A stretch of 64,000 bases of DNA, from positions 26,477,398 to 26,541,397 of the forward strand of contig CP099841.1 of the NCBI GenBank assembly GCA_030062745.1. The letters run 5' to 3'. The notes below the pieces were generated by a model that made no database searches, was not told the origin of the DNA, and saw nothing but the letters and a program-made list of their open reading frames with translations. Both the position numbers and the translations under genes were made by a program. Position 1 is the stretch's first letter. The number at the start of each line of letters is the position of its first letter. Source of the DNA: Capitulum mitella. Taxonomy: Eukaryota; Arthropoda; Thecostraca; Pollicipedomorpha; Pollicipedidae. Shown here one piece after another: positions 11,361-21,489 of this stretch.

Positions 11361-13031
11361 ATGTCGACTGCAGAGGAGGACGGGACAGGCGGTCTGGCCG
11401 TCAACGGAGTGAAGATGAAGGATCTACCGACGGCAGAGGGCGAGGGTGCCGCGAAGGAGGACGTCAACTTCGAGGACATCCTGGAACGGTACTGCGGCAC
11501 TGGACGATGGCAGATACTGATTGTCGCTTACATGTCCGTGATGTGGCTAATCTTTCCCACGTTCTCCATGTCGATGATGTTTATCGGAGCGACGCCCGAA
11601 TTCAAGTGCGCCGACGGATTCGACGAGAACGCCACGTTCGCGTCGCTGCCTTCGGACACACCGCGCTGCCACCGACCCAACTCGACAGCAGCCTGCTCGC
11701 GTTGGGCGTTCGACCGGTCTGTGTACGAGTCGACAGTGGTGACCGAGTGGAACCTGGTGTGCGACCGCAAGCCGCTGCTGTCGATGCTGCAGTCGTGGCT
11801 GATGCTGGGCGGCCTAGTGGGCTCATTCATCAGCGGCGAGTTAGCCGATCGCTTCGGACGACGGCCCGTCTTCCTGCCATTCATGCTGATGGTGATCGCC
11901 TGCGCCTTCGCCGCAGCGTTTGCCACCAGCTACTCTGTATTTGCCTCCGTCCGCTTCCTCACCGGCTTCGCCATGGCCGCAATGATAAACTGTCAGTACG
12001 TTTTGATGACAGAATTGTGTGGGCCCCGGCAACGTGCGATCTTCGGCACACTTTCCTTCTTGCCCTTCGCCTTCGGGACTTCCCTGGTGGCGGCTGCGTC
12101 CTACGGCATCCGCACGCGGTGGCTGCTGCAACTGGCCTTGGCCGTGCCGTACCTGGTTTTACTACCAAACTACTGGTTGATGCCCGAGTCGCCACGCTGG
12201 CTGGTGCTGAACGGTAAGCTATCCGAGGCATACGAGGTGCTGAAGAGAGGGGCGCGCTGGAATGGCCGCCAGCTGCCTCCCGAGGACGACGTGCTGAGAG
12301 TGATGTCTCAGGCTAGGGAAGACCTGCTGGCTCGTGAAGCCGTCTTCAAGGGGGCCAGCAAGGAGGGCCCTCTGGAAAGGGTGCTGCAGCTTGTAAGAAC
12401 ACCACGTATGTGCCGCTACACGCTCGCCCTGGCCTTCATGTTCTTCGTCATCTCCGGCTCCTACTTCGGCATTTCATTCGACACGGCCCAGCTGAGCTCG
12501 AGCCCGCACCTGGCTGCGGCGCTGTCCGGCCTCGCCGACATTCCGCCCAGCCTGTCGTTCGTCTTGCTGGACCGGTTCGGCCGCAGGCCGTCGCAGGCGT
12601 TGTTCCTGTTCCTGACCGCCGCAGTGATGCTCCTCGTCTTCGCCAAGAAGGACCCCACGTTCTGGCTGGTGCTGGGCCTGATTGGTAAGGTCGCTGTGTC
12701 GTCAGCCTTCAGCGCGGTGGTGCTGTTTTCGGCCGAGATTATGCCGACTCGCGTGCGTGTCGTGGCGGCCGGGGTGCAGCAGATGGCGACCCGGCTGGGC
12801 GCCGCCGTCTCTCCGTTCGTGGTGGACCTGGTCAGCGAACTGCACGAGAGTGCGCCGGCGGCCGTGTTCGGCGTGTGTGCGCTGCTGGCTGGTCTGGCCA
12901 CCCTGCTGCTGCCGGAGACGCTGGGGAAGCCGATGCCAGAGACGGTGGCGGACGTGGAGGGCCGGCCTGTGGGAGCCGGGAGTGATGAGGACTCCTCTAA
13001 TGCCTCCTGCGAGACGGGAAAGAAGCAGTGA
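11361..13031 (+). CDS. SLC22-family organic ion transporter, intronless (gene 1)
   Basis: Predicted 556-residue polytopic plasma-membrane protein of the major facilitator superfamily, SLC22 branch (organic cation, anion or zwitterion transport; the substrate cannot be read from sequence). Signatures: a hydrophobic first segment near residues 50-76; a large extracellular loop with four cysteines and N-glycosylation sites at N90 and N107; the MFS loop motif GELADRFGRRP at 159-169; the SLC22 signature PESPRWL at 275-281; a second-half repeat LDRFGRRP near 403-410; AEIMPTRVR near 458-466; and an LPET tail motif near 517. Length matches the family (about 550). The start was chosen at 11,361 because the paralogues also begin Met-Ser-x-Ala; an upstream in-frame ATG at 11,289 would add 24 Arg/Ala-rich residues. 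No introns are present. It is convergent with gene 2. All hallmark motifs are intact, so it is probably functional. Confidence 0.93.
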   Translation: MSTAEEDGTGGLAVNGVKMKDLPTAEGEGAAKEDVNFEDILERYCGTGRWQILIVAYMSVMWLIFPTFSMSMMFIGATPEFKCADGFDENATFASLPSDTPRCHRPNSTAACSRWAFDRSVYESTVVTEWNLVCDRKPLLSMLQSWLMLGGLVGSFISGELADRFGRRPVFLPFMLMVIACAFAAAFATSYSVFASVRFLTGFAMAAMINCQYVLMTELCGPRQRAIFGTLSFLPFAFGTSLVAAASYGIRTRWLLQLALAVPYLVLLPNYWLMPESPRWLVLNGKLSEAYEVLKRGARWNGRQLPPEDDVLRVMSQAREDLLAREAVFKGASKEGPLERVLQLVRTPRMCRYTLALAFMFFVISGSYFGISFDTAQLSSSPHLAAALSGLADIPPSLSFVLLDRFGRRPSQALFLFLTAAVMLLVFAKKDPTFWLVLGLIGKVAVSSAFSAVVLFSAEIMPTRVRVVAAGVQQMATRLGAAVSPFVVDLVSELHESAPAAVFGVCALLAGLATLLLPETLGKPMPETVADVEGRPVGAGSDEDSSNASCETGKKQ

Positions 13032-13511
13032 AAGGGCTGGGTGAAACAAAGCAGTGTGTCATGTGTGACTGCGGATTCTTACGTTTACTTTTAAGAAAGC
13101 ACTGAACTTCACATATTGCCAATGGCGCACTTCCCTTCAAGTCTTCCCAAGATTTTGAAAATGCCAGCGCAGCGCCAGCATTACATATAATTATGTACCG
13201 AGCTTGTTCAAAGTGCAAACGAAGCAAGTCATTTATTGGGAGTTCTTCTGTCCTTTCGTGAACAAAACAGATGCACTCAGCAACCTCGCCGTGAAAGAGC
13301 ATGCCCTAAATGCCACGTCTTCCCCCAATGTTTTTCATTCGACAACGAGCCGCATATTAGAATTCTGAGGTAGACATTTTGTTTTTCGTTTTGGCTTCTG
13401 TAATAAGCTTCCCGACCATCTTTCAGCTGGTTGTCTGTGTATTGTTTGAAAAAGACATCAGGACGGCAAGAAGGCGTCTGTTATAGTACTTTCATAACCA
13501 TGTGTAGACCA

Positions 13512-13517
13512 AATAAA
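13512..13517 (+). terminator. Candidate polyadenylation signal for gene 1
   Basis: An AATAAA hexamer lies about 480 bases after the gene 1 stop codon, the first canonical one noticed downstream on the coding strand. Its use is inferred from position only. Confidence 0.4.
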
Positions 13518-14180
13518 GCAGAATGTAACCAGAAGAAAGAAAATGTTTTTTGGCGACCTGCTTTGTTCCAAGATTAGCCGAAACTTCTCGACTGCAAAAA
13601 GCCTCAGCGCCATTGCAGCAACGATAATAACCCTGACCACAGGAACAAAGGATGTGCATCTAATGTCACGCAACCAATTCCCCAAAATGTCTTCAAATGC
13701 TGCATACGCAATTTTTCGTATACGCGTTTCTACGCACCACATTTCTTCGCGTACGCAAATTGTCACTTTGCATTTCTTCATGTACGTAAAACTCCACATT
13801 TCATTTTCTGGACACTCAAGATTTCCCATCGCGTTTCTCATCATTTTTATCGATGATGATTTCCTTGATTACTTTCATCATTAAGGCAAAGCTTCGTATT
13901 ATGTTTTTTTTGCATCGCGCCCTCAAGGCATGAGATGACGGCTGTGATGACGCAGTGATCCCTGATGGACCGCCAGAGGACTCAGCAGCCGAAAAGTTAT
14001 TTGAACAATATCATTTTCCGGCATAATCGTCTGAAAACTTTTTTTAATAAAAAAAAAAAAAAAAAAAAAAAAAAAAGAAACAATAAGATAATCATTTTCC
14101 AGCATATCATCATAGTCTGGATACTTATTATCATACTTATATCATAGTAAGATACCTTAAATACCAAGACTTCATCCGCC

Positions 14181-14375
14181 GTTTCCGTGGCTGAAAGGAT
14201 AAGGTCGTGGGCTCTGGTCCCGATGATGCCAGGTTCGAGTCCCGGAAACAACGAATTGTTTGGCCCAACCATTCATAGTGTAATTAACAGGCAACTGAGC
14301 AGACAGTCAACCCAGCACGGGGCGGCTGTGTCGCAGGATTTTGCGGCACGAAAAAAGACCATCCGCGGTCCTTAA
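14181..14375 (+). mobile_element. tRNA-derived SINE fragment
   Basis: An A-box-like tggctgaaaggataagg (14,188-14,204) and a B-box ggttcgagtcc (14,232-14,242) stand at the spacing of an internal pol III promoter. The head starts gtttccg and the 3' side of the B-box reads cccggaaac, so part of the acceptor-type pairing is recognisable, but the D and anticodon stems do not pair properly, ruling against a working tRNA. The words ggataag, tgggctctggtcccgatgatgcc and agtcccgg match the fragment near 5.0 kb, so both belong to one family. The body downstream (about 14,245-14,375) is unrelated to any gene. Confidence 0.6.
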
Positions 14376-15609
14376 GTACGAGTAGAATCGAGCCCTTTAA
14401 AGAGCTTTTTAAAGCTTTTTAAATGACTTTAAACCACCGTGATTCACGACGGTCATAAACAAGAGCTTTAGAAACACAGCCGGTTCAGATAATTTTTTAA
14501 AGTTTGTAAGCACGGCGAAATGAACCGAAAGCTATTCCATATGATTTTGGTATCCTCTTAAGTCATTTTAGGCCAGAGGCCATAGGTTGACCGGATGAAC
14601 ATGCGAAGATGACACTTTCCTCTTTCCGTGCCTCTGGTGGTAGCTATGCCACCATTATACGAACAATGTAATGCGCTTTGTACTTGTTAATTACGGAATG
14701 ATTAGGAAAGTTCTAAAATGTTTTTAACTGTTATGTTAATTCGGGCTCACAAGTATTCCTTCTATTTTGCAAGCTCTGTGAACGCCAATGAATTTTCTCA
14801 GAGTTTCCAACACATGAGCCAAAGGAAAACTTCCATCGATTAGTTCTTCACTCATGCCAATTGCTTCAGTCAAAATCAAATCAAAATCAAAATCATAATC
14901 AATCAATAAACACCAGAATCATAGAAGCGAAAAAAACTCCTCTTTTTGCCATTTTTGTCTCCTTTGTATCCATCCTTTGCAAGATTTACGAAACTTCTCC
15001 CCTAAAAAATGTAATTTAGAGCATCGCGAATCGATTGGCATTTGTCGCGATGGAAGCAAATTGGTAGTTCTCAAGAGCTCGGGAGGAGGGGGCGGATAAC
15101 CCCCTAGCCCCTAGATGAGAATACGCACTAATGTTTTAGGCACAGGAATAGGGGTAAAAGTGGAACCTTTCAACGACCGACCAGTTTTGCGCGGCTGCAG
15201 GGAGTGTCGCCACCTCTCATCTGTACGCATCCGATGAGTACAGGAAACACGCAACTAGAATGAAATTAAAATGATTGTACAACCAAATCTCACCAATCTG
15301 GATTTCGGTGGACATAAAGTCTCAGAGGTTTACTCGTCCCAGCTCAATAACATGACAAAGTTTACCAGACCGTCTGGGAAAATGGATTACACAGGACGAT
15401 TAAAAAATGTGTCACCCCATGTTTGGTGTGCAATATCTTTCCAGCTGGGTAGCCGTAGGCATTTCTTTTAAATATTTTTCAGAGACTCTCAAAAAATCAT
15501 CTTCCAGACGACCATACTGTAATTTACTGCTAATACTAAATAAAGTTGCCACAGGGTTTATAAGAAACTACGGTCATAAACGGCGTGAAACGATGAACTT
15601 CGAATTGTA

Positions 15610-16794
15610 TTAACCCGCGCACGACCTTCGGTCGGTTTCGAACATCGACGACTGGGGGGGGGCAGTTGGCAACCCCCCTTTAACTCACGAACGGTTAGTT
15701 GCACGATAAAAATAAGCATACCGTTGGAAAGCTTGTGACGAGCAGAGCTCGAAACTGGTCTCATTTTTAGTTTTAGATAATATGCAAGCCAATTTACGCC
15801 CCATATATGTTTTCTAATAGCCGACTGCATGAGACCGAGAAATGGCCTGAATCTCAAGGGCTGTGACTAATAACGCATAGGTAAAGGCACCAGCGCACAT
15901 GTAAAGGTTCCCGGATGCCGATACACGTCTAATTGAGTTACAGACACGGCAATTCTCGCGCCAACTGTAGGCGTACGCCGCTGCCGTATGCAGTAGCAAA
16001 TTGACGGGAACTAATTTTAGCGTTCCTTTATTTTTGCGGAAAAACCTATCTATGTAAATTTTATTGATCTTCGTGGTTCTTGTGATGGTTTTTCATACTA
16101 AAATTTTGGAAAAATTCATTAGTTACCAATCTACACAACTGGCGGAGCTTCATTCGCGAGAGCCTGTTTATTTTCAAAATATGCTACTTTTCAAACTTTT
16201 TGAGGTTGCTGGTATTACTTACGTCTGTGCAAGCTAGTTCTGCCATTTTGTACCCATTCTGAGTAATTATCGCCGATTTTGACGATGGTACATTTTGGCT
16301 CACTACAGTTATTCGTGACCTGGCCTCAGGTCAATGGCTGGAAGTCATTGATACTTTGCCCAATGACGGTAACTAGATGTCTGCTTCACTCCACACTAAA
16401 AATGCCATGAAATATTCCGTCAATTTCCGAAAAAACAACGACCTGTCTTAAAAATGGGCTTGACCTTAGGTCGATGACCCGGAAAATTCCGAAGAATCTG
16501 GGATAGCAGATTTGTTGCACCTACCGCGATCACTAATCCCTGAAAGTATGATTAAGATATCTTGTTTTCCGAAAAAGTTACAGGGCGCTAAACTTTTTTT
16601 GACATAAGTCTGTTTGACCTGACCTAGGTGAGGCACCTGACCTGACCTGAGGTCAACATTTTGACACGAGATGCAAAATGGATGGAGCAAAAGGTACACA
16701 AAGTTTCGTGACTGTGTTTGATCATCCTCTCGCAATCCCAGAAAAACCTCGGGGAGGGTAGTCAACTGCCCCCCCCCAGTCGGGGACGTGTTAA
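15610..16794. mobile_element. piggyBac-like non-autonomous element, family 1 (copy 1)
   Basis: Bounded by TTAA at 15,610-15,613 and TTAA at 16,791-16,794. The left end reads ttaacccgcgcacgacc; the right end, reverse-complemented, reads ttaacacgtccccgactggg. Both ends are followed by gactggggggggg and cagttg-type words, giving imperfect terminal inverted repeats. TTAA target sites followed by CCC are typical of piggyBac-superfamily elements, and no transposase is present. Two closely similar copies lie at 42,858-44,034 and 57,592-58,774, confirming the boundaries. The interior carries many TGACCT words (dense at 16,615-16,656). Confidence 0.8.
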
Positions 16795-16829
16795 TAAAGG
16801 GCATTCAGTTTCACTATCTATGTGAGAAG

Positions 16830-17960
16830 AAATTAACGCGCATTTAGTCGCTTTGATACATTTAAAACGCAAACACACATTTCGAAGGGATTTACTATGC
16901 ATCATAAAATAAGCCGTTGACATCCTGTGCTCATAACGACATCCACCGTCGCTGGCACAAATCCTCAGCCATTCGGGGAAAGACTTGATTGCTCTTCTGA
17001 TCTGATGTGTTGTTAGTATCTCCCAACAGGATTGCAACCGCTCCTTCAACTGATCTGCGTCACGGATCCTTGTCACTCGGTAAACCAAACGTACCAGCTC
17101 TGCCCATACAAATTGGTCACATGGGTTCAAATCTGGGCTTTTAGGCGGTCATTGGTCGTGATTGATGAAATCTAGGCAGTGCTTCTTTAGGTATTCTCTA
17201 ATACTCATCGCAGCATGACAGGTTGCACCGTCTTGTCGTCATATCCCATTGTCGTCACAGATTTGCCGAAGATTTAGAAAGTAATGATCACTCAGGACCT
17301 CCCGATAATTGGGCTGATTGAGGCTCACACCAGCTTCAATGAAAACCAAGCCGGTCTTGCCTATGTGACTAACGTATGCCCCACCACTACTCTTCCCGTG
17401 TGGTTTCTGGTTTCCACTTCAGTTCTTTAGGGACTGATATCTCGACGAAGAATGCCAGAATGTCTCCTGTAAACTTAATCGTTTTGTTTATTGATGCTGC
17501 GATTGATCGTAAAAACGCTCTCATCCGAAAACCAGACGCGGTGCCATGATCCGTGTGGTTGGAGAGCGTTTCAGCAGTGCCTTGGATCTTTCCGAGCGTT
17601 TCTCTTTTTTTGTTTCGGTGAGTTGTTCTACTCTGACCTTCTTAAAGCAAGGTAGACCAAGATCACGTTTGGTAATCCGGCTGGCAGGTCTTTAAGAAAT
17701 TCCTAGCTCCTTGGAAATTTCTCGTGGTGATCTGTAGCCTCCTGGACCGTCTTCTTGACTTAACGTACATTCTTCCGTTTTGGGAGCATTTTCAGCCGTT
17801 CTTCTGGATCGCGGACGGCCGCTACCCACTTTTCGATTAGAGTCACCGGTATCATCCACTTCTGATATTGTCCGGTTTACTGTGTTGACGTTCCGGTGCT
17901 TTCTGGGAAACTTTCGACACATCCGTTTGGCTTCCTCGTTGTTTCTCCTGCCGTAACTGT
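16830..17960 (-). pseudogene. Tc1/mariner DD37D transposase, dead copy
   Basis: Read on the - strand from about 17,960: an N-terminal part with GSGRPRSRRTAEN and LSQEDGPGGYRSPREISKELGIS-like segments (helix-turn-helix region); WFSDESVFT carrying the first catalytic Asp near 17,545; then QDGATCH (second Asp) and PPKSPDLNPCDQFVW (third Asp). Counting residues between the second and third Asp gives 37, hence the DD37D (maT-like) group and not DD34D mariner or DD34E Tc1. Stop codons (including one replacing the Trp before PPKSPDLNP) and frameshifts break the reading. It abuts the right end of the TTAA element. Terminal repeats were not identified. Confidence 0.85.
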
Positions 17961-19295
17961 TTAATGAGAATCAGTTATGGGTTCGAAACATCAAGCATAG
18001 GGGTGGCCCTTTTTTCATCGCCCTATATTTGTTTCACGTATGTATGTTTCAACCAAAATTCAGCTCTGTGACGGCCTTGCCCAACAGCCAAAATTCCATA
18101 GGTTAGGGCAGAGTTGTTCACGAACAATCCATCAAAGTCACACGGGTGCCTGACGTCCGCACAGTCTGGCGAGGGCTAAGGAATGGTAGTCCGGCTCAGA
18201 TGCATTATGCCTGGACAGCAAGCAGAGGTGATCGGCCGTGGCCGTGCGCGGCCTGGGGCCGTGCACGCACCTCCTGCCGGCTCCGTCTGCTGGGCGCCGC
18301 CGCTGTAGCTTCACCAGGACGTCTCGCCAGTCGGGTCACGGCCCAGTGGCCGGTAAAGTGATCGGGCTTAATGCCTAGTGCCTGAGGCGCCCTTGGGCTG
18401 ACTGGTGCTCGAGGTGTTCTTTTTTCTTCCTTGTGTGCGCATACGCGTGTGTGCCTTTTGAAGATGGGGTGACGGAGGCACCCCTGATCTGCCGGGCTGG
18501 TCATCTGCTGACTGTCCCCCTGGGATATCGCCGTCGCCAAGTCTCGCCTCTCGGCCATTTTCTTTGTCTCTCTCTTGTATTTCATGTTTCTTTATGTGAT
18601 ATTTGATCGCGTTGACGCCCCCAGCAAAATGCACTCGCAAGGCTCCAAACTGTTCACAAAAACTGGCGCTATGAACATTTAGTGGGAAAAAAGTTTTTTT
18701 CTTTTTGTTAATGACACACTACATGTGCCGATGCCGCCTAACCCAGAGCCTTGGCTGAGCGCTCTCGAGGCATCTGGCGTCGTCGCCCGGTGACATCTCA
18801 GCCAGGTGTTAAGATGCACCTTCGATTTGTCTGAAATGTCCCTCGAAGTAGTATGTACGCACATTAAGAAGAGGGGTGGCGCGTGTTATCACGGCGGCAG
18901 AAACTCTTCGCTGCGCCTTATACCGGAGGAAATCTTTATGAACTCCTGGGCTTCAGGACAAAAGCAGATATGTCTGCTTTTAGACCGATCTATATATTCA
19001 CTTCATGATCTGCTGGTGCAGTAGCTTCCAGGTCGACATCAGATCAGGTCACGAATAGATGACCAAAAATTCGCTCGCATCTACCCCTTTTCTGTAGAGG
19101 CCAAGCAATGAAGCGTCGCTAATTTCTTTTTCAATGCCGAATTCAAGCCTAACATGGGACGAAACATTGCCAGGGATGACTAAACATATAGTTTATGGTT
19201 TTGATCGCTTTTCGGTCATCTGGGGTCACTGACCTGAGATAAGCCTGATTACCTTGACCTATACCCCTACATATATGATCTCTCTCTATATACAT
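17961..19295. other. Intergenic; GC-rich block, no supported gene
   Basis: A GC-rich, CpG-rich block lies at about 18,190-18,560 in otherwise average DNA. Open frames cross it on both strands (126 codons on the - strand at 18,205-18,585) with Arg/Ala/Pro-rich products of the kind GC-rich DNA yields by chance. A cluster of ggtca/tgacc words sits at about 19,213-19,260. No gene could be supported. Confidence 0.45.
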
Positions 19296-19302
19296 ATATA
19301 AG

Positions 19303-19304
19303 GG

Positions 19305-19360
<56 letters not shown>
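19303..19360. repeat. Compound (TA)n(TG)n microsatellite
   Basis: About 28 bases of alternating TA pass directly into about 30 bases of TG. Confidence 0.95.
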
Positions 19361-19362
<2 letters not shown>

Positions 19363-19439
19363 TGGCAATTATGTTTGCATGGCTATTTCATTCGTGTTGT
19401 GACATTTTAAGGCAATTGTTTGAATATTAAAACAACAGA

Positions 19440-20675
19440 ATAACTCTGACTACTGAAATGAGGTTCGCAATCAAGTTATGTTTGAAACAAAAGGATTGGC
19501 GCGGTGCACGCCTTGTTAAGGAATTTCTTCCATTCAAATGGAACAGAGCTTCCATCAACTGTCTTATCCATCGACTGAAAACAACGGGAACAATGACAAA
19601 GGCCCAAGGTAGCGGACGTCTCTCTGTCATGACACGTGAAAAAGAGGCCGAAATGTACGAGCTAATAAGCTCGCAATAGGACCAACCTGGGACTCATCTT
19701 GGTCAGCGCCAGGTTGCCGCCAGAGCAGGATCATCCCGGTCGTCCATTCGACGAGTGTTGAAAAGAAGAAGGTTACCGCTTTTAAGCGGATAATAAGCCT
19801 ACCTGTGGCGCAGGCTTTTTGATCTAAAAGACTGACAAGGGCAAGAAATCTATACCAAGCTATCAGCAGTAGCAACACGAGAAAGGTTGTCTTTATGGAG
19901 CAAAACAGTCGTACGGAGCAGGCACGAAAAGCGAAATGGAAGCGAGTAATTTGTACCATGAACAATCCAGGTTTTCCAAAAAAGTGATGGTAAGCGCCGG
20001 AGTGTCATGGAACGGGACAGTGGATATCCTTTTCCTTGATACGGAACACGCCAAGGGAATTCAGAGTCCTACATACCACGGTGGAGGGGAAGTCTTTTCC
20101 CTGGCTGTTGGAAACTTCATCAAAAAGATGACTACATTTTTCTTCAACACAGGACCCCGTCCCATCTGAGTAGTGTCACACAGATGTACCTCAGCGAGAA
20201 CACCCCAAAATTTGTGACAGAAGATGAGTAGCCCCTAAATTCTCGTGATCTGAACCCACTGGACTACTACATGTGGGACTCGCTCAAGGAGGTGTACAAG
20301 AAACGGCGACATAAGTGCGACACCATCGATAAGGTGAAAGACGCCTTATCTGTTGGAATGGCAACAGATGTAACTGGGAACTGTCAGGGAAAACATATTT
20401 CCGTTGAAGGAGCGACTTCATACAGAGGCTCATGGTGGCCAGACTGAACACCAGTTAAAGTAAGCGCTTCAAAGCTCATAAAACAAAAACGCACTTTTGC
20501 ACCGTTGAGTTTTATTAACCACCATGTCCGCATTTCATATAGAAGAAAGCTGAAAATTTTCTGCAAACATTTGGACTGAAAAAGTATAAGCGTGACAGGT
20601 TTGAATGAAATCGGCCAGTAACGTCATGAGATATAACGTTCAAAATTTGGCAACTTTTTTTTGGCCCACCCGGTA
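19440..20675 (+). pseudogene. Tc1/mariner DD37D transposase, dead copy
   Basis: On the + strand, 19,458-19,676 encodes a helix-turn-helix-like N-terminus ending in GSGRLSVMTREKEAEMYELI. The catalytic part follows in broken frames: VMVSAGVSWNGTVDILFLD (from about 19,986), QHRTPSHLSSVTQMYL where QDGAPSH is expected, and PLNSRDLNPLDYYMWDSLKE (from about 20,230). The spacing between the second and third catalytic positions counts as 37, so this is another DD37D element. The second catalytic Asp is replaced by His and an in-frame stop precedes PLNSRDLNP, so it is dead. The 3' end carries a typical terminal sequence, ttggcccacccgg, followed by TA (20,674-20,675). The 5' inverted repeat was not found. 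Confidence 0.85.
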
Positions 20676-21489
20676 TTGTGTGTTTTTTACGCTGAATTCG
20701 AATTCGGCGCCCAAAAATTAACTAGCATGTTGCGCGTTAGGATAGCGCATACTATTCTGAGGAGGCGGAACGCAATGAAGTTTTTATTTACCAGCCCTAA
20801 ATACTTGCTTAGCGGCGAAATTGTACTGATGATGGTAGTTGGCTCTGTGCAGCACATTGAAGTGACTTTCACTTTTTTATATCTCCTTAGGCCAGTGACT
20901 AAGTCGACCTCCGATGAAACAGGGCTAGCTTTGTGGAAGAATAATCTACGAGGTATTTTTGGGTCCCAAGTTGGAATTCAGCTGCACAATTTATCCTCAG
21001 AGACCACAAAACAAGGTTATTTGTTTACTTTAGGTTACAGTTATTTAGCTTCGTAGAATTAGGGCCATATGGCTTTAGCTGAATTGAAGTAATAATTTAG
21101 GCGAAAGAACTGAGCCAAGCGACTCAAGTTATATGCCATCCGTCGCAGTTTTGTGTGCCCTACAAAAACTGGTGTGTACATTTTAGCGCTGTAGCTAACG
21201 GTTTTCGCAGCATAAGCGAAAGCCTGAAAAGCTGCACCGACTTTTGCCTCCCGTTGGCTTTATTCGCCCTTGAAGGTCACACATTAGAAACAACAAACTA
21301 CTAAAAAACAGAGTTCCTCTAGGGCTGCATTTACTCTGTAAATTTGGTGGCTGTAGCGCGATCCGTTTTGGAGATCGCAGGGGCTTGAACTGACACCCTG
21401 CACACCCGAGCGCATTATATAACCGACCGGTATACAGACAGCTGGCGGCGTTTTATCGAAGTGTTCACTCCAAATATGGACACGCACGC
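20676..21489. other. Intergenic, no supported gene
   Basis: No coding or repeat signal was recognised apart from small overlapping open frames. Confidence 0.45.

Larger units (their letters stand above)
13032..15609. other. Intergenic; poly-A tract and SINE fragment, no gene
   Basis: Contains the presumed 3' UTR of gene 1, an A-run of 28 bases at 14,049-14,076, and a tRNA-like SINE fragment annotated separately. Short open frames around 13.5-13.9 kb overlap on both strands and match nothing I recognise. Confidence 0.5.

Noticed and set aside
11507..13049. Long alternative-frame open readings over the SLC22 genes (also at 24.5-26.5, 38.3-40.0 and 52.4-54.2 kb)
   Set aside because: They are antisense or shifted readings of GC-rich transporter coding sequence; only the annotated frame has the family motifs.
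14181..14252. Functional tRNA gene
   Set aside because: A- and B-box-like words are present but the D and anticodon stems do not pair and the acceptor stem overlaps the T stem; a SINE head fits better.
17980..18020. Terminal inverted repeat (ggggtggccc) for the first DD37D element
   Set aside because: It resembles the gggtgggcc end of the other element but points the wrong way for the transposase orientation.
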